Part shown: positions 33,145-41,251 of the stretch, piece after piece | How positions within the stretch are numbered: position 1 is the stretch's first letter | Layout of the letters: every line of letters starts with the position of its first letter | Origin: Maricaulis sp048270095 | GTDB taxonomy: Bacteria > Pseudomonadota > Alphaproteobacteria > Caulobacterales > Maricaulaceae | Direction: 5' to 3' | Length of the DNA stretch: 64,000 nt | Assembly: GCF_048270095.1 (NCBI RefSeq) | Contig: NZ_JBLWTL010000013.1 | Span: 11,296-75,295, forward strand | The notes under the pieces: generated by a model | What the model was told of the DNA's origin: nothing | The model's database searches: none | The model's input: the letters and a program-made list of their open reading frames with translations, nothing else | Program-made: the position numbers and the translations under genes

Positions 33145-33705
33145 ATGATTGTCTGGCCGCCCATGAATCCGCTCGTTCTGTTTCTGCCCGTCTATCGCGC
33201 ATCGGTGACGGCCTATTTGCTTGGGCTTGTGGCCCTGGCCTTGCTGGACGCAATGCGGATGCAGTTCGGGCTCATCCTGATTCCCTCGGGCATTGCGCTG
33301 ATTGCGATCTGGTTCTTCGTCTATGCCCTGCACGCCAATCGCCGTCGCCATGCGGGGCGGGAGCCGGCGCTCGCTGTGCTGCCGGTTCTGGCTGCAGTGC
33401 TCGCCAAGGGCGTCGCTGCCGTGATCGGGATTTTCCCGGGCCTGGTTGCGGCCATGACAGATTTTGCCGAGCGCAATGGAGTCGATACCGCAGACGACCA
33501 GGCCTTCGCCGCAGCCATCAGTCAGCCCGGATTCCAGGAAGCCTTCCAGAATGACTTGCTGACCCAACCCGAATTGATGGACACGCTGACCGCGGGCATG
33601 GCCTGGCCGTCCTGGATTGGCTTCTGGCTGGTGATTGCCCTGTTTGCGATCTGGTTCGCGCGCCTGCGCCCGCCGGTCGCGCCGTCAGTCTCACCGGGCA
33701 TGTAA
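33145..33705 (+). CDS. Membrane protein of unknown function
   Basis: 186 residues with three or four hydrophobic segments: about 19-37, 41-61, 75-98 and 158-174. The middle has an acidic loop (ERNGVDTADDQAFAAAISQP) between helices. I recognise no domain. An ATG six codons in (33163) is an alternative start. Its last 15 bp overlap the end of lipB on the other strand. No repeat or foreign composition. Confidence 0.6.
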   Translation: MIVWPPMNPLVLFLPVYRASVTAYLLGLVALALLDAMRMQFGLILIPSGIALIAIWFFVYALHANRRRHAGREPALAVLPVLAAVLAKGVAAVIGIFPGLVAAMTDFAERNGVDTADDQAFAAAISQPGFQEAFQNDLLTQPELMDTLTAGMAWPSWIGFWLVIALFAIWFARLRPPVAPSVSPGM

Positions 33706-34404
33706 GGTCCCGGCCGGCTCAGTTTCAGCCAGCACAGGCGGCGACACCATGCGCGCCGGGCCGAAAATCTCGTTGAAGCCGAGGTGAAGCGCTGCGTCAA
33801 AATCCGTCATAGAGGCCTTGATGCCGAGATCTGCCAGACTGGTAACGCCGTAGAGCGGGTTGGAGATGCCGCACGGCGTGATGCCGCTGAAATGCGTGAG
33901 ATCGGGCGCGATATTGAAGGCGATGCCATGGAAGGACACCCAGCGGCGCAGGCGCACGCCAATGGCGGCGATCTTGTCTTCGCGGCCATCGCCGCGTTCG
34001 ACCCAGACGCCGACCCGTCCCTCACGCGTGCCGGCATCGACGCCGAAACTGGCGGCGGTCGCGATCAGCCAGCGCTCCAGATTGCAGACGAATTTGCGCG
34101 CATCGCGGCCACGCTTCGTCAGATCGAGCATGACATAGGCCACCCGCTGGCCCGGCCCGTGATAGGTGTATTCACCCCCGCGGCCCGTTGTGTAGACGGG
34201 GAAGCGGTCGGGCATCAGCAGATCGTCCGGCTTGGCCGAGGTGCCGGCCGTATAGAGCGGCGGGTGTTCGAGCAACCAGACCAGCTCGCTGGCCTCACCG
34301 CTCGCGATCGCCGCAACCCGGGCTTCCATGATTGCAACAGCGTCGGGATAGGCCACCGGCTGTGGTGAAACGGCCCAGTCGACCGGATGTGCGGCATTTT
34401 CCAT
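33691..34404 (-). CDS. lipB: Octanoyl-[acyl carrier protein] transferase LipB
   Basis: 237 residues from the ATG at 34404; a TTG 33 bp upstream would add 11 residues. Family motifs: LLEHPPLYTAGTSAKPDDL, TGRGGEYTYHGPGQ, the catalytic Lys in KIAAIGVRLRRWVSFHG and the catalytic Cys in GITPCGI. LipB transfers octanoate from ACP to lipoyl domains of 2-oxoacid dehydrogenases, the first step of lipoate synthesis. Divergent from the FliN-like gene; its 3' end overlaps the preceding plus-strand gene by 15 bp. Confidence 0.95.
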   Translation of the reverse strand: MENAAHPVDWAVSPQPVAYPDAVAIMEARVAAIASGEASELVWLLEHPPLYTAGTSAKPDDLLMPDRFPVYTTGRGGEYTYHGPGQRVAYVMLDLTKRGRDARKFVCNLERWLIATAASFGVDAGTREGRVGVWVERGDGREDKIAAIGVRLRRWVSFHGIAFNIAPDLTHFSGITPCGISNPLYGVTSLADLGIKASMTDFDAALHLGFNEIFGPARMVSPPVLAETEPAGTLHAR

Positions 34405-34477
34405 TTGTCTTAACCCTGCGGAAACCGGTTCGGTCAAACATCATCATTCCAGCGAGAAATCGCAAGTCCAGGAGTGT

Positions 34478-34732
34478 TTGTCCTTGAGCCAGCTCGGCGC
34501 CGTTCAGATCGAGATTGCCGTCCTTCTCGGGCGCTCGAAAATGCCAATCCAGCAATTCCTGCGGATGGGCCGCGGAGCCGTGATCCCGCTCGACAGCGGC
34601 GAGGACGACCAGGTCTGGATCCTGGCGAACAACCACCCCATCGCTCGCGGCGACGTGGTTTTGCAGGGTGATCGCATCTCGATCACGATTTCCGGGGTCG
34701 CAGATGCCAATGAATTCTTCGCAGCTGCTTAA
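34478..34732 (+). CDS. FliN/FliM C-terminal (SpoA) domain protein
   Basis: 84 residues made almost only of a SpoA/FliN domain: VQIEIAVLLGRSKMPIQQFL, then LRMGRGAVIPLDSGEDDQV and a strand-rich end with GDVVLQGDRISITISGV. Such domains form the C-ring of the flagellar motor switch or of type III secretion. Start codons are TTG: 34478 has AGGAG only three bases upstream, while the TTG at 34484 has it at nine, so either may be used. No flagellar genes surround it, which is unusual for a C-ring protein. Confidence 0.8.
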   Translation: MSLSQLGAVQIEIAVLLGRSKMPIQQFLRMGRGAVIPLDSGEDDQVWILANNHPIARGDVVLQGDRISITISGVADANEFFAAA

Positions 34733-34794
34733 ACTGCGGTATTAAGCACTTCACAAGGCGAGGGGATGTTGCTATCTCCGCGCCTCTTCCACGT

Positions 34795-34881
34795 GCGGTC
34801 GTGGCGGAATTGGTAGACGCGCAGCGTTGAGGTCGCTGTGGGGTAAAACCCGTGGAAGTTCGAGTCTTCTCGACCGCACCA
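34795..34881 (+). tRNA. tRNA-Leu (anticodon GAG)
   Basis: 87-base class II tRNA. The acceptor stem GCGGTCG pairs with CGACCGC; the anticodon arm CAGCG-TTGAGGT-CGCTG gives GAG at 34829-34831; a variable arm and the T-loop GTTCGAGTC follow. The CCA end (34879-34881) is encoded. It reads CUC and CUU codons. It lies between the FliN-like gene and mgtE. Confidence 0.96.
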
Positions 34882-34993
34882 TTACTTCTCGAAACTGCCT
34901 GCAAATATTCGGCGCAGCGAGCCCTGGCTCTCTCGCCTTTGCGGTGCTTGCGTCCTAGTGTGCCGCTGAATCATCCAGCGCATGGAGGGCCCC

Positions 34994-36385
34994 TTGAGCG
35001 ACACAGCTTTCGAAGACGACCTCTATCGCACGGGTTCCGCCCGCGCTGATACGGATCCTGAATTCGTCGCCGAGCTGCGGCAGGCCATCTCTGACCTTGA
35101 CGGCGATCTGATCCGGCAGCTGCTGGCCCCTTTGCATGCAGCCGATATCGCGGATGTGCTGGAGCAGCTATCGGCTGGTCAGCAAGGCATTATTGCTGAA
35201 CTGACTCCGGATATCTTCTCCGGCGAGGTGCTCTCGGAGATGGATACGGGCACGCGCGAAGTCGTGATGGATTATCTCCATCCGTCGCACCTCGCTGCCG
35301 CCATCGCCGAACTCGACAGCGATGATGCGACGGACGTCGTCGAAGAGCTCGACGATGTCCGGCGCGCTGCCGTGCTGGCGGAAATCTCCGACATCAACCG
35401 CGAGGCGGTCGAATCGAGCCTGGCCTTTGATGACGAGACCGCCGGACGCTTGATGCAACGCGAATTCGTTGCGGCGCCGGACTTCTGGACGATCGGCCAT
35501 GCGATCGATCACATGCGCGAATCCGCCGATGATCTGCCCGACAAGTTTCACGACCTCTTTGTGGTCGATACCGGGTTTCGGCCGATTGGCGAAATTCCCG
35601 TTTGCCGCCTGCTCAGCGCCCGGCGCGATGTCCACCTGGTCGACATCATGGAGCCGCCGCGCATCCTGGTGAAGCCGGAAACCGATCAGGAAGAAGTCGC
35701 CTATCTGTTTCAGAAATATCACCTGGTCTCCGCCCCCGTGGTCGATAGCGCCGGGCGTCTCACCGGTATGTTGACCGTTGAGGACATGGTCGAGGTCATC
35801 CAGGACGAGAACAAGGAAGACATGCTGGCGCTGGCCGGCGTGAACGAGGCCGACCTGGCCGATACCGTGCTGCGCTCGGTACGTTCGCGCGCGCCCTGGC
35901 TTTTGGTGAATCTGTTCACGGCAATCCTCGCCTCGGGCGTTATCGCCCTGTTCGAGGGGGCATTGGAGCGCGTCGTGGCGCTGGCCGTGCTGATGCCGAT
36001 CGTCGCCTCGATGGGCGGCAATGCCGGGACGCAATCCCTGGCCGTTGCCGTCCGGGCAATTGCGGAACGCGATCTGACAGCCGCGAACTCGATGCGGGTG
36101 ATCTGGCGCGAGCTGGCGACGGGCACGATCAATGGCGTGATCTTTGCCGCGCTTATTTCGGTCGTGACACTGCTCTGGTTCCAGGACTGGGAAATCGCCG
36201 CGGTGATCGGGATAGCGATGATCGTCAACCTATCCCTGGCAGGGCTGTCGGGCATTTTGATCCCGCTGGGCCTGGTGCGTGCGGGGGCCGACCCGGCCGT
36301 CGCCTCCTCGGTGTTTGTGACGACGGTGACGGATGTCGTCGGCTTCCTGGCGTTTCTGGGACTGGCGACAATCGTCTTGTTGTGA
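34994..36385 (+). CDS. mgtE: Magnesium transporter MgtE
   Basis: 463 residues from the TTG at 34994, chosen because GGAGGG (34984-34989) sits four bases upstream; an ATG at 34982 would place that site inside the gene and has none of its own. Domains: N-terminal superhelical MgtE_N (PLHAADIADVLEQLSAGQQ, LHPSHLAAAIAELDSDDATD), two CBS domains (around residues 130-250), and five membrane helices with PIVASMGGNAGTQSLAVAVRA, the pore signature. It imports Mg2+ and is gated by Mg2+ bound to the cytoplasmic domains. No M-box riboswitch is seen; the tRNA gene lies just upstream. Confidence 0.94.
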   Translation: MSDTAFEDDLYRTGSARADTDPEFVAELRQAISDLDGDLIRQLLAPLHAADIADVLEQLSAGQQGIIAELTPDIFSGEVLSEMDTGTREVVMDYLHPSHLAAAIAELDSDDATDVVEELDDVRRAAVLAEISDINREAVESSLAFDDETAGRLMQREFVAAPDFWTIGHAIDHMRESADDLPDKFHDLFVVDTGFRPIGEIPVCRLLSARRDVHLVDIMEPPRILVKPETDQEEVAYLFQKYHLVSAPVVDSAGRLTGMLTVEDMVEVIQDENKEDMLALAGVNEADLADTVLRSVRSRAPWLLVNLFTAILASGVIALFEGALERVVALAVLMPIVASMGGNAGTQSLAVAVRAIAERDLTAANSMRVIWRELATGTINGVIFAALISVVTLLWFQDWEIAAVIGIAMIVNLSLAGLSGILIPLGLVRAGADPAVASSVFVTTVTDVVGFLAFLGLATIVLL

Positions 36386-36425
36386 TGATATCGGTCCGGG
36401 TGCCGGGCGGAATATTGGTGGTGTA

Positions 36426-37403
36426 ATGGTGCATTTGATCAATTTGCTTGCGGTTGCGGCCCTGTTGTGGACGCCCGCAGCCATGGCCCAAGGTCAGGGG
36501 CAAGGCCAGGGCCAGGGGCGCTGGGAATCGGCGGCCCGTCTTGATGTGCCGCGCGCCGGCCTGGCTGTGGCGGTGCTGGACGGGCGGCTCTATGCCGCGG
36601 GCGGTGCCGGACTGACGTCGCCGCGTGCCGAATTTGAAGTTTTCGAACCCGAACTCAATCGCTGGATGCCCGCAACGGCATTGCCGCGCGGGCTGGAGCG
36701 GTTCGGCATGGCAGCGGTCGCTGGCCGCATTTATGCCGCTGGCGGTTACGCGCCCGGCGAACTGGGTGTCGAGCCAACCGCCTCGATGTGGTCCTGGTCG
36801 CCTGAGGGTGGCATCTGGCAGAGCGAAGCCGCCATGCCGGGGCCCAAGGCGGATTTCTCGATGCTGGCCTATAACGACAGGCTCTACGCGATCGGCGGCA
36901 CGCGCGATGATAACAGTATCTATGTTTTCGATCCCGAGGGCCGTAGCTGGGAAACCATCGAGATCCCCGATGACCTCACCCGGCGCGGCGCCGCGATCGT
37001 CGCATTCGGTGATCATATCTATGTCATTGGCGGCTCGCTGAGCGGCGAGCTTTCAGCCCGCGTCGATATTTATGATCTGGAAGCTGATGCCTGGACGGCG
37101 GGGCCCGACCTGCCCGGCGCCAGTACGGGTATTGCCGCAGTGGCCCATCATGGCCGCCTGCACGTGCTGGGCGGTACCGGCACTGACGGCGAGCAAAGAC
37201 TGACGCTGCGGCGGCATGCCTCCTGGCAGCCCGGTGAGCCGGGCTGGCGCAGCGAGCCTGATCTTCCGACACCGCGCACGGCGGCCGATGCGGCTGTCCT
37301 CGAGGGCGGTATCTATCTGATCGGCGGCGGAAGTGGCGGTGGGTTTTTTGCCCCCTTTACCGCGATGGATACGACGGATGTCTTCCTCAATGAGGCCAGC
37401 TAA
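36426..37403 (+). CDS. Exported kelch-repeat beta-propeller protein
   Basis: 325 residues from the ATG at 36426, which gives a signal peptide (MVHLINLLAVAALLWTPAAMA); a longer frame begins 93 bp earlier inside mgtE. Directly after the cleavage site there is a short Gln-Gly tandem (QGQGQGQGQG). Six or so kelch blades follow, with paired Gly and ordered Tyr/Trp: LYAAGGAGLTSPRAEFEVFE, IYAAGGYAPGE, LYAIGGTRDDNSIYVFDPE, IYVIGGSLSG. The fold is like sialic acid mutarotase or galactose oxidase propellers without an obvious active site. Periplasmic binding or enzyme role unknown. Confidence 0.82.
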   Translation: MVHLINLLAVAALLWTPAAMAQGQGQGQGQGRWESAARLDVPRAGLAVAVLDGRLYAAGGAGLTSPRAEFEVFEPELNRWMPATALPRGLERFGMAAVAGRIYAAGGYAPGELGVEPTASMWSWSPEGGIWQSEAAMPGPKADFSMLAYNDRLYAIGGTRDDNSIYVFDPEGRSWETIEIPDDLTRRGAAIVAFGDHIYVIGGSLSGELSARVDIYDLEADAWTAGPDLPGASTGIAAVAHHGRLHVLGGTGTDGEQRLTLRRHASWQPGEPGWRSEPDLPTPRTAADAAVLEGGIYLIGGGSGGGFFAPFTAMDTTDVFLNEAS

Positions 37404-37469
37404 GCCGTCCGGCACCGGGCTTGCAGTCGCTCTGTATTGATGCAGCGACGGGTCTCGAAACAGGACACG

Positions 37470-39425
37470 ATGAAACCGCAAATAAAATCCTCTCCGGCGG
37501 CCCGCGCACTGATTCAGCGGTTCGAGCCCTATCGTGAACTTGCTGCCCAGGGCAGTGACGGACGCTGGCGTGTCGGCTTCGGGCACCGCGCCGCTGCCCG
37601 CGAGGGTGTGCGCGTGTCGCGCGATGATGCAGCCCTGCTTCTGATCTATGATGTCATGCAGGCCGAAGCCGCGGTGGACGAGATTTTTCCGGCCCGGCTT
37701 CCCGATTTTCAGCGCGACGCGCTGACCTCCTTTGTTCATGACATCGGAGCGGCCGCATTCCGCAATTCCGATGTCGCCCGCTATATGTTTGAGGGCCGCG
37801 TCGAGGCCGCCGCCGAGGCGCTCGCCAGCTATGGCGAGAGCAATTCGGCTCGCCGCGAAGCTGAAAGCGCCATGATACTGGCCGGGCTCGCCCCGGAGGG
37901 CCGTGCCGCGCGCAAGCCGGCCATGGTCGATGTCGTCATCAAGGTCGAGCATGCCGACGAAGCAGATCAGTCGGCCGCAGCGGCCGCGCCGGCCACGCGC
38001 CCGGCCTTGCCCGGTTCGATCATGCCGCCGCCGGCGCCGCCGGTTCTGAGCCGTCAGCTCGCCGCTCGCCGTGAAGCAGAACAGGAAATTGCCCGCATCC
38101 TCGCGACGGTCGGTGCCATGCCGCACGAGGACGAGGCGGATGCGTCAGAGGCCGTGCGCCCCGATTCTGCGCCCGAACCCGAAGCCATGCCGGACGCGGA
38201 GGCCATCGCCAAACCGGCACTTGCGCCAGAGCCCGAGCCGGAGCCAGAGCCGGCGGCTGAAGCTCACATTGAGACTGAAGCAGACGTTGAGCCAGACGCT
38301 GAGGCTGAGACTGAGACAGACCAGAATACAGGGCCGACAGCCGAACAGGTCGATGAACCCGACGACGAGACCCGGCAGGGCATCATTGTGCCGGAACCGC
38401 GTCTGCCCGAGCCGCTTGAGGCCGAGGAGAACGGATCCGCTGCTGAACCTGCGGACAGCCCGGCGCCGGCTTCGGCCCAGGTGATTGCGCGCATGTCGCA
38501 GGAAATTGCCCAGGTTGAAATTGAAATCTCCGGACGGCAGAGCGCTCAGGCAGACACGGCAGCGCAGGACGACGCCCTGCCAGCCGGTGTCACGCTGGGT
38601 TATGTCTTTGTCCGCACGATTTCCGCTTCGCTGGTGCTGCCAAGCGAAGACCAGGCTGAGACCGCAGCGGCGCAGGCCGACCTGTCTGCGGACGATGACG
38701 TAGTAGAGCCGGACAGCGATGCGGCCGAAGCCGTGACTGAGGTCACCGCGCCGGCCGACGATCAGCAGGCCGATGAGCCTGAGGCCGAGCACGAGGCCGT
38801 GCCAGATGCCGTGCCCGAGTCAGACGCCGAGCAGGAAGCAGAGCACGAGCCGGAATCAGTGTCCCCGGCTGCCGCCGAAGAAGTCGCTGATGCTGGGGGT
38901 GCCGACCCGGCCCTTGCTGCAGCGGCGATCGTCGAGCGCACGCTGGCGGTTTCGGGGCAAGGCTCGCCGCCACCGCATCCAGCGGACACACCCGCATCGA
39001 GCAATGGCGCCGTCGGCGATATTGCCGGCGAGGGCGGCCAGTCCCGCGCCGACGAACGGGGGATTGCCCATATCGATGAGCTGGCGGGCCTGTCGCAACC
39101 GGCTGATGCCAGCGGTGGCGATGATGATGACGCCCTGTCGCCGAGCGATCTGGTGGGTGACACAGACATGTATATCGAGAGCAAGCCTGCGACGCCGTCG
39201 CGTGAAGAAGATGGCTGGGGCTTCGTGGTCACGCTGATTGCCGGTCTGGTCGTTACCGGCGCCGGGGTGCTGGATATATATGGCGACTGGCCGCGGGTCT
39301 GGGTCGAGCGCGATCCAACCTGGGGTGTGCTGGCAGCGGTGGGCGGCGCCTTCCTGGCCGTCACTGCGGGCTGGATGCTGGTATCGGTACTGGCGGCCAA
39401 GCGCCGACGCCGCCGCGCGAGCTAG
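37470..39425 (+). CDS. spmX: Polar scaffold protein SpmX (degenerate muramidase domain)
   Basis: 651 residues from the ATG at 37470 (AGGA four bases upstream). Residues 1-145 are a phage-type GH24 lysozyme domain (FEPYRELAAQGSDGRWRVGF with GH after it). Glu19 matches the catalytic Glu of T4 lysozyme, but the Asp position (28) is Gly and the Thr position (34) is Arg, so it is probably not lytic. About residues 150-580 are a very acidic Glu/Pro/Ala linker. Two membrane helices close the protein (about 584-604 and 617-642) before RRRRRAS. This is the SpmX layout of Caulobacterales, where the protein marks the stalked pole and recruits the kinase DivJ. The linker is longer than in Caulobacter crescentus (about 430 residues total there). 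Confidence 0.88.
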   Translation: MKPQIKSSPAARALIQRFEPYRELAAQGSDGRWRVGFGHRAAAREGVRVSRDDAALLLIYDVMQAEAAVDEIFPARLPDFQRDALTSFVHDIGAAAFRNSDVARYMFEGRVEAAAEALASYGESNSARREAESAMILAGLAPEGRAARKPAMVDVVIKVEHADEADQSAAAAAPATRPALPGSIMPPPAPPVLSRQLAARREAEQEIARILATVGAMPHEDEADASEAVRPDSAPEPEAMPDAEAIAKPALAPEPEPEPEPAAEAHIETEADVEPDAEAETETDQNTGPTAEQVDEPDDETRQGIIVPEPRLPEPLEAEENGSAAEPADSPAPASAQVIARMSQEIAQVEIEISGRQSAQADTAAQDDALPAGVTLGYVFVRTISASLVLPSEDQAETAAAQADLSADDDVVEPDSDAAEAVTEVTAPADDQQADEPEAEHEAVPDAVPESDAEQEAEHEPESVSPAAAEEVADAGGADPALAAAAIVERTLAVSGQGSPPPHPADTPASSNGAVGDIAGEGGQSRADERGIAHIDELAGLSQPADASGGDDDDALSPSDLVGDTDMYIESKPATPSREEDGWGFVVTLIAGLVVTGAGVLDIYGDWPRVWVERDPTWGVLAAVGGAFLAVTAGWMLVSVLAAKRRRRRAS

Positions 39426-39471
39426 GCCGGAATGGGCAGGCTGCGATCTTGACGGCCCCGGCCTGAGTGCT

Positions 39472-40656
39472 ATGTCGCTGGGCATGATCTCCAATCAATA
39501 TCCTTCCCTCGACTTCGACCTCGGTGAAACGGCGGACATGATCCGCGACACCGTCCGTTCCTTTGCGTCTGACGAGATTGCGCCGCGGGCGGCCGAAATC
39601 GACCAGTCCGACGTGTTTCCTGCTGATTTGTGGGAGAAAATGGGCGCTCTCGGCCTGCTCGGCATCACGGTGCCGGAGGACGATGGCGGCACCGGTCTGG
39701 GCTATCTCGAACATGTCGTGGCGATGGAAGAGATCAGCCGCGCCTCGGCCTCGGTCGGCTTGAGCTATGGCGCCCATTCCAATCTCTGTGTCAACCAGCT
39801 GCGCCGCTGGGGCAATCCAGAGCAAAAGGCGCGCTATCTGCCCAAGCTGATCTCCGGACAGCATGTCGGTGCGCTGGCCATGTCGGAACCGGGCGCCGGG
39901 TCCGATGTCATCTCCATGCGGCTGAAGGCGGAAAAGCGTGGTGATCGCTATGTGCTCAATGGCAGCAAGATGTGGATCACCAATGCGCCGGCCGCCGATA
40001 CGCTCGTTGTCTATGCCAAGACGGATATGAGCGCCGGCTCACGCGGGATTTCCGCCTTCCTGGTCGAGCGCGATTTCAAGGGCTTCTCCGTCGCCCAGAA
40101 ACTCGACAAGCTGGGGATGCGGGGTTCGGAAACCGGCGAGCTGGTGTTCGAGGATTGCGAAATCCCGGAAGAGAATGTGATGGGGCCGCTCAATGGCGGT
40201 GCCAAGATCCTGATGTCCGGGCTCGATTATGAGCGCGCCGTGCTGTCGGCTGGCCCGATCGGCATCATGCAGGCCTGTATGGATGTGGTGATGCCCTATG
40301 TGCGCGAGCGCAAGCAGTTCGGCGAATCGATTGGCTCCTTCCAGCTCGTCCAGGGCAAGCTGGCGGACATGTATGTGCAGATGAATGCCGCGCGTTCCTA
40401 TGTCTATGCCGTGGCGAAGGCTTGCGATCGTGGCCTGACGACCCGCAAGGACGCCGCCGGTGCCATTCTCTACGCCGCCGAAGCCGCGACCCGGATGGCA
40501 CTCGATGCGATTCAGCTGCTGGGCGGCAATGGCTATATCAATGAATATCCGACGGGCCGCTTGCTGCGCGATGCCAAGCTCTACGAAATCGGAGCCGGCA
40601 CATCGGAAATCCGGCGCTGGCTGATCGGACGCGAATTGTTCAACGAGAGCGCCTGA
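39472..40656 (+). CDS. ivd: Isovaleryl-CoA dehydrogenase
   Basis: 394 residues from the ATG at 39472; an ATG four codons later is possible. Acyl-CoA dehydrogenase fold: ALAMSEPGAGSDVISMRLKA and MWITNAPAADTLVVYAKT (FAD and substrate loops), catalytic Glu probably in LDYERAVLSAGP, as in isovaleryl-CoA dehydrogenases, and the C-terminal QLLGGNGYINEYPTGRLLRD. It oxidises isovaleryl-CoA to 3-methylcrotonyl-CoA in leucine breakdown and passes electrons to ETF. The next enzymes of that pathway are encoded at 45021, 49095 and 50769 on the same strand. Confidence 0.92.
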   Translation: MSLGMISNQYPSLDFDLGETADMIRDTVRSFASDEIAPRAAEIDQSDVFPADLWEKMGALGLLGITVPEDDGGTGLGYLEHVVAMEEISRASASVGLSYGAHSNLCVNQLRRWGNPEQKARYLPKLISGQHVGALAMSEPGAGSDVISMRLKAEKRGDRYVLNGSKMWITNAPAADTLVVYAKTDMSAGSRGISAFLVERDFKGFSVAQKLDKLGMRGSETGELVFEDCEIPEENVMGPLNGGAKILMSGLDYERAVLSAGPIGIMQACMDVVMPYVRERKQFGESIGSFQLVQGKLADMYVQMNAARSYVYAVAKACDRGLTTRKDAAGAILYAAEAATRMALDAIQLLGGNGYINEYPTGRLLRDAKLYEIGAGTSEIRRWLIGRELFNESA

Positions 40657-40735
40657 TTTCGGCCCGGCGCTGCGCTGGACCGGGGCAGGGGAATGGCGCT
40701 AGGGTCGTGACCTCGTTGTTGCGATGAGGGTCTTC

Positions 40736-41242
40736 ATGCGCATCTTGATGCTTGCTGCCAGTCTGTCGATTGGCTTGTCCGCCTGCGGCGATGCGCAGAA
40801 ATCGGAAGCGCCGGACGTCCAGTCCATGCCCATGCTCTCTGCAGTCAACACGATCGAGGCCTGCCTGGGCCGTTATCCCGATCTTGCTGCGCGTGAAACC
40901 GAATGCATCGGCCAATACGCCAATACCTGTATGAGGCTGAGCGGTGACGGTGAGACCAATGCCGGCATGATCCGCTGTACGGTCGGCGAATATGAAGCCT
41001 GGGATGACCGGCTCAACACCGCTTATGGCGCCTATATGCAACGGCTCGAAGCCCCTCGCGATGCCGGCCTGCGTGAAGCCCAGCGGGCCTGGATGGCCCT
41101 GCGCGATGCCGATTGCGACTTTGCCGCCTCGGCCTATGAGGGCGGCTCGATGCAGCCGCTGGTGAGTGCCGGTTGTCATCGGGACTATGCTGCGCGGCGC
41201 ACGCTTCTCCTGCTCAGCTGGCTGGAAGGCCCGCCTTACTGA
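40736..41242 (+). CDS. Lysozyme inhibitor LprI-like (DUF1311) lipoprotein
   Basis: 168 residues from the ATG at 40736 (GAGGG five bases upstream). A lipoprotein signal ends in LSAC (Cys17). The C-terminal half is a DUF1311/LprI-type four-helix domain with paired Cys and the pattern EYEAWDDRLNTAYGAYMQRL and AQRAWMALRDADCDF. LprI homologues in mycobacteria inhibit lysozyme; most members are uncharacterised. Located in the envelope by its lipobox. Convergent with the patatin gene (9 bp between stops). Confidence 0.84.
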   Translation: MRILMLAASLSIGLSACGDAQKSEAPDVQSMPMLSAVNTIEACLGRYPDLAARETECIGQYANTCMRLSGDGETNAGMIRCTVGEYEAWDDRLNTAYGAYMQRLEAPRDAGLREAQRAWMALRDADCDFAASAYEGGSMQPLVSAGCHRDYAARRTLLLLSWLEGPPY

Positions 41243-41251
41243 GACCGGCGA

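Noticed and set aside
37470..37900. Prophage endolysin at the start of the 37470 gene
   Set aside because: No phage genes nearby, catalytic Asp and Thr lost, and the protein continues into an acidic linker with two membrane helices as in SpmX.
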